Positions 49,564-59,400 of a stretch of 60,868 bases of DNA are shown piece by piece (the stretch's first letter is position 1; every line of letters begins with the position of its first letter). Source of the stretch: Bradyrhizobium sp. STM 3843 (GTDB taxonomy: Bacteria; Pseudomonadota; Alphaproteobacteria; Rhizobiales; Xanthobacteraceae); contig NZ_CAFK01000083.1 of NCBI RefSeq assembly GCF_000239815.1, positions 1 to 60,868 of the forward strand, in the 5' to 3' direction. The notes beneath the pieces were generated by a model. That model did not search any database and was not told the origin of the DNA. It was given only the letters and a program-made list of their open reading frames with translations. The position numbers were made by a program, and so were the translations under genes.

Positions 49564-50904
49564 ATGTCACGGAGGAAGCTGACCCGCCGACAATTTGTTG
49601 CTGCCACAGCGCTCACGACGACTGCACTGGTCGCCGCACCTTACGTGCGCGGCGCACATGCTGCAGGCAAGGTCTCGATCGGTTTCTGGGACCATTGGGT
49701 TCCAGGCGCCAACGACGCCTCGACTGCTCTCGTCAACGAATGGGCGGCGAAAGAGAAGGTCGAGGTCTCGATCGACTACATCACCAGCAACAACAAGAAG
49801 CTGGAGCTGACGGTTGCGGCCGAGGCCCAGGCCAAGTCCGGCCACGACATTCTGCAGATGCCGACCTGGTGGCCGCACGCTTATGCCGAGAATCTTGAGC
49901 CCGTCAACGATCTGATGGAGCCGGTCATCAAGCAGAACGGCGACGTCAACGGCACGGTCAAGTATCTCGGGCAGCGCGATGGCAAGTGGCTCGCGGTTCC
50001 CGCGACGGTCGGCAGCCAGATCAAGGGGCCGTGCTCCCGCATCGATCTCATGAAGAAATATGCCGGGATCGACGTGCAGGAGATGTATCCGGCAGGCAGC
50101 CCTCCGAAGGCTGACAACTGGACCATGGAGACGTTCCTGAAGGCGGCCGAGGCCTGCCACAAGGGCGGATACCCGTTCGGCATCGGGCTCGGCGAGACCA
50201 CGGACAGCGTCGACACCGCCGGCGCGATCTTCCAGGCATTCGGCGCCGAGCTCGTCAATGCCAAGGGCGACGTGACGGTCAAGACCGACGAGGTGCGGCA
50301 GGCGCTCGAATTCTACAAGAAACTGATCGCGGTGCTGCCGCCGGACGCCCCCTCCTGGGACGATGCTTCGAACAACAAGTGGCTGATCTCGGGCAAAGGC
50401 GCGATGATCTTGAATCCGCCAAGCGCCTGGGCGGTGGCCAAACGCGATGCGCCGCAGATTGCCGAGCAATGCTGGACGCACGGCTTCCCTGCCGGTCCAA
50501 AGGGGCGCTTCGCGCCGTTCCTGCCCTACTTCTGGGGCGCCTGGAGCTTTGGCAAGAACAAGGAGGCTGCCAAGAGTCTCCTCACCTATCTGTCGCAGCC
50601 GTCCTCAATCGAGAAGTTCGTGGCAGCCAGCGGCGGCTATGATCTGCCGGCCTATGCCAACATGACGAAGCTCAAGACCTGGGCCGAGGAAGGGCCGCCG
50701 AAAGGCACGCTCTTTCACTATCCGGACCCGTACAATCAACAGACGATGTCGATTGCAGCCTCGCCCGCACCGCCTAAGATCGCCCAGCAGATCTATTTCC
50801 AGGCGACGCTGACCAAGCTGGCGCTGCGTTATGCGCAAGGCCAGAAGCTGGAAGACGCGCTGGCCTGGGCTGAGGGCGAGTGCGAAGGCTTCATGCGCAG
50901 CTGA
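49564..50904 (+). CDS. ABC transporter substrate-binding protein (CUT1 family)
   Basis: A periplasmic binding protein of the carbohydrate-uptake type. The 446-residue protein starts M-S-R-R-K-L-T-R-R-Q-F, a twin-arginine signal, so it is probably folded before export. The mature part has the cluster-B pattern: VSIGFWDHWVPGAN, then GHDILQMPTWWPHAYAENL, then WTMETFLKAAEACHKGG. The ligand is not evident. The two permease genes and the ATPase follow in the same direction, so this is a complete importer. Confidence 0.87.
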   Translation: MSRRKLTRRQFVAATALTTTALVAAPYVRGAHAAGKVSIGFWDHWVPGANDASTALVNEWAAKEKVEVSIDYITSNNKKLELTVAAEAQAKSGHDILQMPTWWPHAYAENLEPVNDLMEPVIKQNGDVNGTVKYLGQRDGKWLAVPATVGSQIKGPCSRIDLMKKYAGIDVQEMYPAGSPPKADNWTMETFLKAAEACHKGGYPFGIGLGETTDSVDTAGAIFQAFGAELVNAKGDVTVKTDEVRQALEFYKKLIAVLPPDAPSWDDASNNKWLISGKGAMILNPPSAWAVAKRDAPQIAEQCWTHGFPAGPKGRFAPFLPYFWGAWSFGKNKEAAKSLLTYLSQPSSIEKFVAASGGYDLPAYANMTKLKTWAEEGPPKGTLFHYPDPYNQQTMSIAASPAPPKIAQQIYFQATLTKLALRYAQGQKLEDALAWAEGECEGFMRS

Positions 50905-51010
50905 TGCTCCCATGCCTGGCGACGGCCAGCCGAAAGGCAGGCCGTCGCACGCAATCTCACCATTGCTCCGCCAGCGCACCTGGTTGGCCCAGGTGAAAGG
51001 ACATCCGCCT

Positions 51011-51949
51011 ATGGTTGACGCCGCCTTCGAGCAGCCTCGTATCGCGCAGCCGGCACGCAGGCCCCGTCGCGCAAGCCTTCACTACGCGCTCAAGCGAAAG
51101 TCGACGGCGGCATTTCTGATGACATTGCCGCTGATCCTCCTGATCGCCGCCCTTGTGCTCTACCCGGCGCTCTATTCGATCCATCTCGCGACGCTGAACA
51201 AGTCGATGCAGAAGTTCGTCGGCTTCGGCAATTTCACCTTCCTGTTCAAGCGCGAAACCTTCTGGATGGTGGTGAAGCAGTCCTGCATCTTCGCCATCAC
51301 GGCCGTTATCTTCAAAGCGCTGATCGGATTCATCGTAGCGCATTTCGTGCACAACATCCCGGCCAAGGGACAGCGCAAATGGCGCGGCATGCTGCTGGTA
51401 CCCTGGGTGATTCCGCCCGCGATGAGCACGCTGGCCTGGCTGTGGCTGTTCGACCCCTCCTACAGCGCATTCAACTACACGCTCTCATTCTTCGGCATCG
51501 GTCCGATCCCCTGGCTCGGCGACACGTTCTGGGCGCGCTTCTCCGTCATTCTCGTCAACGTCTGGTACGGCGCACCATTCTTCATGATCATGTACCTGGC
51601 CTCGCTGAAATCCGTACCCGACCAGCTCTACGAGGCCGCCGCCATCGACGGCGCCAATTGGTGGCAGCGGATCTGGTACGTGACCTTGCCGATGATGCGC
51701 AACATCATCGCCATCACCACGCTGTTTTCGCTGATCGTCACCTTTGCCAACTTCGACATCGTGCGCATCCTGACATCAGGCGGCCCGCTGGATACGACCC
51801 ATCTGTTTGCCACCTGGGCGTTCCAGGTCGGGATCCAGAGCAGCGACATCCCGCTCGGCGCCAGCGTGTCGCTGTTCATGGTGCCGATCCTCGCGGTGGC
51901 GGCGATCTTCATCCTGCGTGACGTCTCCAAGCGAGGGAACGAATCCTGA
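51011..51949 (+). CDS. ABC transporter permease (MalF/UgpA-like)
   Basis: Inner-membrane subunit with six predicted helices (first: [20 protein letters not shown]). The EAA loop that contacts the ATPase is [18 protein letters not shown] 51011 gives 312 residues with a basic cytoplasmic N-terminus of about 30 residues. It starts 106 bases after the binding-protein gene, and its stop overlaps the next start (TGATG). Confidence 0.9.
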   Translation: MVDAAFEQPRIAQPARRPRRASLHYALKRKSTAAFLMTLPLILLIAALVLYPALYSIHLATLNKSMQKFVGFGNFTFLFKRETFWMVVKQSCIFAITAVIFKALIGFIVAHFVHNIPAKGQRKWRGMLLVPWVIPPAMSTLAWLWLFDPSYSAFNYTLSFFGIGPIPWLGDTFWARFSVILVNVWYGAPFFMIMYLASLKSVPDQLYEAAAIDGANWWQRIWYVTLPMMRNIIAITTLFSLIVTFANFDIVRILTSGGPLDTTHLFATWAFQVGIQSSDIPLGASVSLFMVPILAVAAIFILRDVSKRGNES

Positions 51950-52860
51950 TGAGCACGCTTGCGATCGACAAAGCGGGTCCGACCCGGAAGATCAAATATG
52001 GCAGCATCAGTCGCGACCGCGCCTGGGCGCTGCGCTGGTCCTATTTCTTCCTGGTGCTGTTCGCGATCTTCTCGCTGGTGCCGCCGTTTTACATGCTGAT
52101 CACCTCGCTCAAGAGCAGCGCGGAGATCTCGGCTGCGACCAATCCCTGGTGGGTCTTTCACCCGACACTGTCGAACTACGTCGAGCTTCTGACCTCCAAC
52201 CAGTTTCTGCGCTTCTTCTGGAATTCGACCATCGTTTCTGTCGTGGTGGTGATCGTTACCATGCTGATCAGCATTCCCGCCGCCTTCGCGCTGGCGCGGA
52301 TGAAGTTCTGGGGCTCGGCGACGCTGGCGACGGGCGTGTTTCTCACCTACCTGATCCCGGACAGCCTGTTGTTCATCCCGCTGTTCAAGATGCTCGCGGT
52401 GGTCCAGGACCTGACCGGCATCACCTTGCTCAACAGATGGTATGTGTTGCTGTTCGTCTACCCGACGCTGACGGTGCCGTTCTGCACCTGGATCATGATT
52501 GGCTATTTCGCCTCGATCCCCAAGGAACTCGACGAGGCCGCCATCATCGACGGCGCGTCCTGGCTGCAGACCCTGACGCGGATCTTCATCCCGGTCGCGC
52601 TGCCCGGCCTGATCGCCGCGACCATCTTCGCGTTCACGGTCTCCTGGGCGCAATTCCTCTATCCGCTGGTGTTCACCACATCCATCGACCAACTGGTGCT
52701 CCCGGTGGGCATCACGACGACGCTGATCAAGGGCGACGTCTTCAACTGGGGACAGATCATGACGGGCGCGCTGCTCGGCGCTGCGCCGCCGCTGATCATC
52801 TACGCGTTCCTGATGGACTACTACATTGCCGGGCTGACCGCCGGCGCGACGAAGGGTTGA
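51949..52860 (+). CDS. ABC transporter permease (MalG/UgpE-like)
   Basis: Second membrane subunit, 303 residues and six helices (first: [20 protein letters not shown]). The EAA loop is [14 protein letters not shown]. Translation is coupled to the first permease by a one-base TGATG overlap. It forms the heterodimeric channel with that protein. Confidence 0.9.
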   Translation: MSTLAIDKAGPTRKIKYGSISRDRAWALRWSYFFLVLFAIFSLVPPFYMLITSLKSSAEISAATNPWWVFHPTLSNYVELLTSNQFLRFFWNSTIVSVVVVIVTMLISIPAAFALARMKFWGSATLATGVFLTYLIPDSLLFIPLFKMLAVVQDLTGITLLNRWYVLLFVYPTLTVPFCTWIMIGYFASIPKELDEAAIIDGASWLQTLTRIFIPVALPGLIAATIFAFTVSWAQFLYPLVFTTSIDQLVLPVGITTTLIKGDVFNWGQIMTGALLGAAPPLIIYAFLMDYYIAGLTAGATKG

Positions 52861-52865
52861 GCACC

Positions 52866-53966
<1,101 letters not shown>

Positions 53967-53997
53967 GGCCGAAAAGAACGTGGTTCAAGGGCAGGAA

Positions 53998-54999
53998 ATG
54001 ACAACGAACACGGCCGCAAGCAACAAGAAGAAAGTCCTCGTTACCGAATCCTTCTCAGCCAAAGGCCGCGCGCTGCTTGCCGCGCGCGATGACATCGAAA
54101 TGGTCGAGTTCTCCAACATGATCTCGGCCGCCGACTTCAACACGCTGCTGAAGGCGCATGCGCCGGTGCATGGCGTGGCGCTGGGCGCGACCCGGTTCGG
54201 CGAAGGCGAACTCGAGTCCTCCGGCGACATGAAGGTCGTGACCCGCATCGGCGTCGGCTACGACGCGGTCGATGTTCCCGCCTTGAGCCGCCGCAAGGTG
54301 CCGCTGATGGTGGCGGGCACGGCGAACTCACCGTCCGTGGCCGAGCAGGCGCTGTTCATGATGCTCACGCTCGCCAAGCGCGCCAATGAGATGCACGCCA
54401 TGGTCAGGGATGGCACCTGGGCCTCGCGCCTGGGCGTGCTGCCGTTCGACCTCTATGGCAAGACCGTGCTGATCGTCGGCTTCGGCCGCATCGGCACCCG
54501 CACCGCCAAGCGCTGCCTGGCGATGGAGATGCAGGTCCTGGTCTACGATCCCTACAAGCCCGCCGCCGAGATTACCGCCGCGGGCTGTGAGCCGGTCGCA
54601 GACCTCGATGCCGCCTTGCCGCGGGCGGATTTCGTCAGCATCCACTGCCCGAAGACGCCCGAGACGGTCGGCATGTTCAATGCGGCGCGCCTGAGGCTGA
54701 TGAAACCGACCGCCTACCTGATCAACACCGCGCGCGGCGGGCTGATCGATGAGGCGGCGCTGTACGATGCGCTGGCTTCGGGCAAGCTCGCAGGCGCCGG
54801 CCTCGACGTGTTCGAGCAGGAGCCGCCGCCGGTCGGCCATGCGCTGCACGCCTTGCCGAACGTGATCATGGCGCCGCATGTCGCCGGCGTCACCCGCGAG
54901 GCGGTCGACCGGATGAGCGAGCAGACGGCTCGCAACATCCTGAGCGTGCTCGACGGCGCCCCGATCAGCGAGAACGTCATCAACAAGGACGTCCTCTGA
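53998..54999 (+). CDS. D-2-hydroxyacid dehydrogenase (NAD-dependent)
   Basis: It catalyses reversible oxidation of a D-2-hydroxyacid to a 2-oxoacid. Visible are the NAD-binding G-F-G-R-I-G, the catalytic Arg in INTARGGLIDE, Glu in L-D-V-F-E-Q-E-P-P and His in M-A-P-H-V-A-G. ATG 53998 follows AAGGGCAGGA; GTG 53980 is an alternative. It resembles phosphoglycerate or glyoxylate reductase-type enzymes but has no ACT domain. At 31 bases after the ATPase gene it is likely to be in the importer operon, and may act on what is imported or on a product of it. Confidence 0.87.
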   Translation: MTTNTAASNKKKVLVTESFSAKGRALLAARDDIEMVEFSNMISAADFNTLLKAHAPVHGVALGATRFGEGELESSGDMKVVTRIGVGYDAVDVPALSRRKVPLMVAGTANSPSVAEQALFMMLTLAKRANEMHAMVRDGTWASRLGVLPFDLYGKTVLIVGFGRIGTRTAKRCLAMEMQVLVYDPYKPAAEITAAGCEPVADLDAALPRADFVSIHCPKTPETVGMFNAARLRLMKPTAYLINTARGGLIDEAALYDALASGKLAGAGLDVFEQEPPPVGHALHALPNVIMAPHVAGVTREAVDRMSEQTARNILSVLDGAPISENVINKDVL

Positions 55000-55208
55000 T
55001 CGCCAGGGCCGGGGTGGCCTTCGACAAGGATTCCAATGATTTGCGGCCAGCTTTAACAGTGGGATGAAAGCGCGGCGGCCACTTCTAGCGTTGGATGACG
55101 CGGACGCAATCGCGCCATCCATTTGCCATATTGCAGAACGCCTCAGAAAACAGTTACAACCATCAAGTTAAACCCTCGCATTTGCGCGCGTCAGTCAGGG
55201 GGCTGCTG

Positions 55209-55592
55209 ATGAGTGTTGCGACTGATCATGCGCTCGCGACCATCGCGAGCATTCTGCACAGGCCGGAATTATCGCCGGCTGTGAACGACGCCGGCCCGTC
55301 CAAGCCCGTCGAAAAGGCGGTCGAGGCTGACGGCTATAGCAAGATCGGCCCAGGGCCAATGGCGGCGCTCCGCTTCAAGTGGACCGTACGGCGCGGTGAC
55401 GATGGTCACTACGTCGACGAGACCGTGGGGACAGGCTCGGTGCCGGTCAGCAAGGGCCCGATGAGCGCCGAAGCCGCGATCAAATTGGTCGATGAGCGCG
55501 CAGCCGAGGCGCATGCGCGCTTCGAGGCGCTCAAGAGCGAGATGATCGGCCACGGCCCGCCTCCTCTGCCCGCCGCCGGTGACGGGACGTAG
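55209..55592 (+). CDS. Hypothetical protein, 127 aa
   Basis: Begins M-S-V-A-T-D-H at ATG 55209. The centre (LRFKWTVRRGDDGHYVDETV) is a beta-rich motif, followed by a helix (EAAIKLVDERAAEAHARFEAL) and a Pro/Gly-rich end. No signal peptide. It is convergent with the DUF1993 gene, only four bases apart. Family not recognised. Confidence 0.5.
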   Translation: MSVATDHALATIASILHRPELSPAVNDAGPSKPVEKAVEADGYSKIGPGPMAALRFKWTVRRGDDGHYVDETVGTGSVPVSKGPMSAEAAIKLVDERAAEAHARFEALKSEMIGHGPPPLPAAGDGT

Positions 55593-55596
55593 GATG

Positions 55597-56115
55597 TCAT
55601 AGGGACCGCGGCGGCCCGAGATAATCGGCCTTGACGAGCGGCACGCCGGCGTGGCGCAGGATGTCGTAAGCCGTCGTGACGTGGAAGAAGAACTGCGGCA
55701 GGCTGAAGGTCAGCAGCAGGGATCGCCCGGTGAACGCGCGCGTCGCACCGCTGCGAAAGGTGAACACGACCTCGCGCTCGGCACTGGCTGCGATCGGCTC
55801 GCGTGGCAGGCTCTCGATGAAAGCAATGGCGCGGCCGATCCGCGCCTTCAACTCCGCGAGATCGGCGTCACTCTCCTTGGCCGCAGGTGCCACCTGCCCG
55901 GCCAGCAAGGCGCTGGCGATGGTGGCGTGACGGTTGGCCTCACAGACCTGGCGCGTCAAATTGAACATGTCGGGCGCCAGCCGCATGGTAGTGAGGGCGG
56001 CCGGATCGAGCGCACCTGTGTCGGCGTGAGCCGCCGCGCGATCAAGCAGCCCGGACAGGTTGTGCAGGTACGGCACGAAGACCTCCACCGAAGCCTGCAC
56101 CATCGAGATACTCAC
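55597..56115 (-). CDS. DUF1993-type protein
   Basis: The start is GTG 56115, with GGAGGAGGG ending six bases upstream; this gives V-S-I-S-M-V-Q-A-S-V-E-V-F, the normal N-terminus of the family. The 172-residue protein is a helical bundle (LHNLSGLLDRAAAHA ... LPQFFFHVTTAYDILRHAGV) related in fold to DinB-type proteins. No function has been established for DUF1993 to my knowledge. Confidence 0.78.
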   Translation of the reverse strand: MSISMVQASVEVFVPYLHNLSGLLDRAAAHADTGALDPAALTTMRLAPDMFNLTRQVCEANRHATIASALLAGQVAPAAKESDADLAELKARIGRAIAFIESLPREPIAASAEREVVFTFRSGATRAFTGRSLLLTFSLPQFFFHVTTAYDILRHAGVPLVKADYLGPPRSL

Positions 56116-56197
56116 AGCGGTCCCTCCTCCCACTCGCAGCCACGCTGCGTCTCATGTACACAGGACGGCAATAACGAACAACGGAAGGTTAGATGGG

Positions 56198-56986
56198 ATG
56201 AAAGGTTTCAAGGCTTCAATTTCCGTCCTGGTCGCGGCCGCCGCCTGTCTCCTCAGCGGCTCCGCGAGCGCCGATCCGGCCTCGCGGCTCGACGAGATCG
56301 TCCAGCGCGGCACGTTGCGGGTCGGCATGACCGGCGACTACAAGCCTTTCAGCTATCTCGACAAGGCGACCGGGCGGTTCACGGGCCTCGATATCGACAT
56401 GGCGGACGCCCTCGGCAAGGCGCTCGGGGTCAAGGTCGAATTCGTGCAGACGGCCTGGCCGCAGATGATGAAGGACTTCGAGGCCGACAAGTTCGACATC
56501 GCGATGGGCGGGGTCTCGATCACGCTGGACCGGCAGAAGAAGGGCTTGTTCTCGACGCCGATCATGCGCGAAGGCAAGACCCCGATCGCGCGCTGCACCG
56601 ATGCAGCCAAGTACCAGAGCATCGCCGAAATCGACAAACCGGGCACGCGGGTGATCGTCAATCCCGGCGGCACCAACGAGCGTTTTGCGCGCGCCAACAT
56701 CCATGCAGCCGAGATCAAGGTCTACAACGACAACGTCACCATCTTCGACGAGATCGCCAAAGGAGACGCCGACCTGATGATGACCGATGCCTCGGAGACG
56801 CGCTACCAGCAGAAGCTGCATCCCGGCGTGCTCTGCGCGGTGCATCCGGACAAACCGTTCGACTTCGCCGAGAAGGCCTATTGGCTGCAGCGCGATGTGG
56901 CGCTGAAGAACTTCGTCGACCAATGGCTGCACATCAGCATGGAGAACGGCAGCTTCAGGAAGATGTACGACGCCTGGTTCGAATAG
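56198..56986 (+). CDS. PheC-like periplasmic protein (cyclohexadienyl dehydratase / solute-binding family)
   Basis: PheC converts prephenate or arogenate to phenylpyruvate or phenylalanine in the periplasm and shares its fold with amino-acid-binding proteins. The 262-residue protein has a signal peptide (VLVAAAACLLSGSASA) and the marker segments RVGMTGDYKPFSYLDK, G-L-D-I-D-M-A, GKTPIARC, VIVNPGGTNERFARANIH and C-A-V-H-P-D-K-P-F. These fit PheC better than ordinary binding proteins. No transporter genes are adjacent, which also favours an enzyme. The catalytic residues were not checked in detail. Confidence 0.7.
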   Translation: MKGFKASISVLVAAAACLLSGSASADPASRLDEIVQRGTLRVGMTGDYKPFSYLDKATGRFTGLDIDMADALGKALGVKVEFVQTAWPQMMKDFEADKFDIAMGGVSITLDRQKKGLFSTPIMREGKTPIARCTDAAKYQSIAEIDKPGTRVIVNPGGTNERFARANIHAAEIKVYNDNVTIFDEIAKGDADLMMTDASETRYQQKLHPGVLCAVHPDKPFDFAEKAYWLQRDVALKNFVDQWLHISMENGSFRKMYDAWFE

Positions 56987-57074
56987 AGCCTGGTGTCCTG
57001 ACGCAAACGGTCGTTTTCGGACCTCATCATCGGCTTCGGCTCGCGCCCGCGGGGCGATCGCGGTACATCGGGCC

Positions 57075-57647
57075 ATGCATGACCCTGCAGCCCTTTACCA
57101 AGCTTTTTGCCGTCGCGACCCCGCACTCGACGGCACTGTCTTCGTCGCGGTCAAGACCACCGGCATCTATTGCCGGCCGGTCTGTCGGGTGCGGACGCCG
57201 CTGGCGCGCAATGTACGCTTTTTCCGCAGTGCGGCGGCCGCCGAAGGCGCCGGCTATCGCCCTTGCCTGCGCTGCCGCCCGGAGACCGCGCCATTCTGCC
57301 CGGCCTGGAAGGGAACGCAGAGCACGGTGGATCGCGCGCTGACCCTGATCGAGGCGGGCGCGCTCGACGATGACGGCATCGATGCGCTGGCGGACCGGCT
57401 CGGCATCAGCGCCCGTCATCTCTCGCGGCTGTTCGCGCAGCATCTGGAGGCGTCGCCAACCGAGATTGCGCAATCGCTCCGCATCCAGCGCGCCAAGCGG
57501 ATGCTCGACGAAACCGCGCTTCCAATCGCTGTCATCGCAAGCCGCGCCGGCTTTTCCAGCCCGCGCCGCATGAGCGCAACCTTCGTTGCCCTCTACGGTC
57601 GGCCGCCATCGAAGCTGCGCCCGAGTAGACCAAGAGCCACGGACTAA
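57075..57647 (+). CDS. AdaA-like methylphosphotriester-responsive AraC regulator
   Basis: The 190-residue protein combines an Ada zinc domain (C33-x3-C37 ... C64-x2-C67, in I-Y-C-R-P-V-C-R and Y-R-P-C-L-R-C-R-P-E) with an AraC-type DNA-binding domain (LADRLGISARHLSRLFAQHL, then IASRAGFSSPRRMSATF). In Ada the first cysteine takes a methyl group from DNA phosphotriesters and the protein becomes an activator of repair genes. No methylguanine methyltransferase domain is fused here. No alkA or ogt gene lies next to it. Confidence 0.87.
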   Translation: MHDPAALYQAFCRRDPALDGTVFVAVKTTGIYCRPVCRVRTPLARNVRFFRSAAAAEGAGYRPCLRCRPETAPFCPAWKGTQSTVDRALTLIEAGALDDDGIDALADRLGISARHLSRLFAQHLEASPTEIAQSLRIQRAKRMLDETALPIAVIASRAGFSSPRRMSATFVALYGRPPSKLRPSRPRATD

Positions 57648-57664
57648 TAGCGGAGGATTCGGGC

Positions 57665-58135
57665 ATGTCGGGCAAGAGCTACGGAACAGTCGACGACGCC
57701 AGACGCAAAGAGATGAGCGGCCTTCAATTCGTCCAGGGGCTCGCGGACGGGACGCTGCCGCTCAACACCATCGCGCACACGCTCGGCTATGACGTGACTG
57801 ATGCCGCGAAAGGGCGCGTCGTCGTGACCGCCATGCCGACCGAGGCGCATCTCAATCCGGCCGGCACTGTGCATGGCGGCCTCGCCGCCACGCTGCTGGA
57901 CAGCTGCATGGGCCTTGCTGTCTGGTCGATGCTCGACAAGGGCGTGGCCCAGACCACGCTCGAGTTCAAGATCGCGCTGCTCCGCCCGATCACGCCGGCC
58001 ACGGGAATGATCCGCGCCGAGGGTACTGTCCTCACCTGCGGCCGCCGTGTCGGCACGGCCGAGGGCCGGATCACCGACGCAGGCGGCCGCCTGCTTGCGC
58101 ATGGCACCACCACCTGCCTGATCTTCGATGCGTGA
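57665..58135 (+). CDS. PaaI-type hotdog thioesterase
   Basis: Hydrolyses acyl- or aryl-CoA thioesters. The 156-residue protein has the family core HLNPAGTVHGGLAATLLDSC, with the catalytic Asp in L-L-D-S-C and the G-T-V-H-G-G loop, followed by TTLEFKIALLRPI and a last strand. ATG 57665 is preceded by GCGGAGGA. It follows the AdaA-like gene by 17 bases and may share its transcript. Substrate unknown. Confidence 0.85.
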   Translation: MSGKSYGTVDDARRKEMSGLQFVQGLADGTLPLNTIAHTLGYDVTDAAKGRVVVTAMPTEAHLNPAGTVHGGLAATLLDSCMGLAVWSMLDKGVAQTTLEFKIALLRPITPATGMIRAEGTVLTCGRRVGTAEGRITDAGGRLLAHGTTTCLIFDA

Positions 58136-58398
58136 TGCGCCGATACACCGCGGCGATTGGCAGAGAGCATCGACTTCGTCCTCAATGCCGGCTCACACGA
58201 AGCCTTCGACGCTCACGCACGATAATTTGAGCCATCCGCGTTGGAATGGTCCGGAGCCGAAACAGTCGAGTCCGGAATGGCGGCCGAGAACGATCACGCG
58301 ACCAGGATGGTTGCTGCCATCACCTTGGGCGTATGCCGGCTGCCAGCATTCTCAACTGGTCCAGCAATTGATAGGGTCGACAACATCAGGAGGCGAAT

Positions 58399-58698
58399 GT
58401 GAGAAACCTCATCGTCGGAACGGTGCTCGTGCTTGCGACCGGTGGCCCAGCCAGCGCGTATGTGTGTGCGGGCGGCCAGCAGCCTGTGCCGCCCAGCGTC
58501 GCCGCGCAGATGGCGCTGCCCTTGTGCGGCATTGCGGCGACGCAGCCTTGGGGCCCCAATGGCTGCCAGCTCTGCGACTCCCGTAACATGTATCCAAATC
58601 CGTTCAGTGCGTATGGTGAGGCGCGTGGCGGATATCCGAGAGCAGCGCGGCTCGCTCCGCGACTGAGGCATCCCGTCGACGAGACCGGGCCGCAATGA
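58399..58698 (+). CDS. Small exported cysteine-containing protein, 99 aa
   Basis: GTG 58399 has AGGAGGCGA just upstream, a strong ribosome site. A signal peptide (LIVGTVLVLATGGPASA) precedes a mature part with four cysteines (Y-V-C, L-C-G, then C-Q-L-C) and a motif W-G-P-N-G-C, then an Arg-rich tail. I know no function. It seems a secreted or periplasmic protein stabilised by disulphides. Confidence 0.55.
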   Translation: MRNLIVGTVLVLATGGPASAYVCAGGQQPVPPSVAAQMALPLCGIAATQPWGPNGCQLCDSRNMYPNPFSAYGEARGGYPRAARLAPRLRHPVDETGPQ

Positions 58699-58714
58699 GG
58701 TTGCGCTCCGAGCG

Positions 58715-59194
58715 TTGGCTTTGCCGGTGAACCAGCAGGCATCCCGAAGTTGCGGAAGCTGCACGGCCTGTTGCGACGGCTGGCTGCAGATCGAAGTCCG
58801 CGGCCACCAGGTACGGAAAGGCCGGCCCTGTCCGTTCAGCGTCGCGCATCAATGTGCGATCTATCCGGAGCGGCCTCAGGATCCCTGCCGTGAGTTCGTC
58901 TGCGGCTGGCTGATCGCCTCGAGCCCGCTGCCGGACTGGATGCGGCCGGACCGAGCCGACATGATCATGCTGGCCGCCAATTTCTTCTGGCGGGGATTTC
59001 CGGTGGACGTGGTTGTGCCGGCCGGCGCGCGTCCCAAGCCGAAGGCGCTCGACTGGCTGAAGACATTCTGCGCCGAGAAGAAGCGGCTGCTGCTCTATCA
59101 GTCCGAAGGCGATTGGTTCGCCTTCGGCCCGCCGGCCTTTCAGGCCGACATTGCCGAGCGCCTGGCCCGCGGCGAGACGCCCTGGAGCCCTTGA
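58715..59194 (+). CDS. YkgJ-type cysteine-cluster protein
   Basis: The cysteines C-G-S-C-T-A-C-C near residues 13-20, then P-C-P-F, H-Q-C-A-I-Y-P-E-R-P and C-R-E-F match the zinc/iron-chelating YkgJ-like domain. The rest is a soluble domain (DWLKTFCAEKKRLLLYQSEG). The start may be TTG 58715 or GTG 58727. It is 16 bases after the small exported protein. The biochemical role of the family is not well known. Confidence 0.75.
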   Translation: MALPVNQQASRSCGSCTACCDGWLQIEVRGHQVRKGRPCPFSVAHQCAIYPERPQDPCREFVCGWLIASSPLPDWMRPDRADMIMLAANFFWRGFPVDVVVPAGARPKPKALDWLKTFCAEKKRLLLYQSEGDWFAFGPPAFQADIAERLARGETPWSP

Positions 59195-59400
59195 GCTTCG
59201 CGCCTCAAACGTCTTGCTGCATCGCAATGCGACTGATCGTCGCGACTCCTGCTTTGATGGGAATAGTTGCTCAAGAGCCACAGCCCGTCCGGAAACGGTG
59301 CTAACCGCCGCTCCGTCGTTGTATGTGGCATCTGGCATACAATAGCCTCCTCGTGATCCCGGACTCGCAAGATGGTCCGCGGCACATGAGGGGGAATCGG

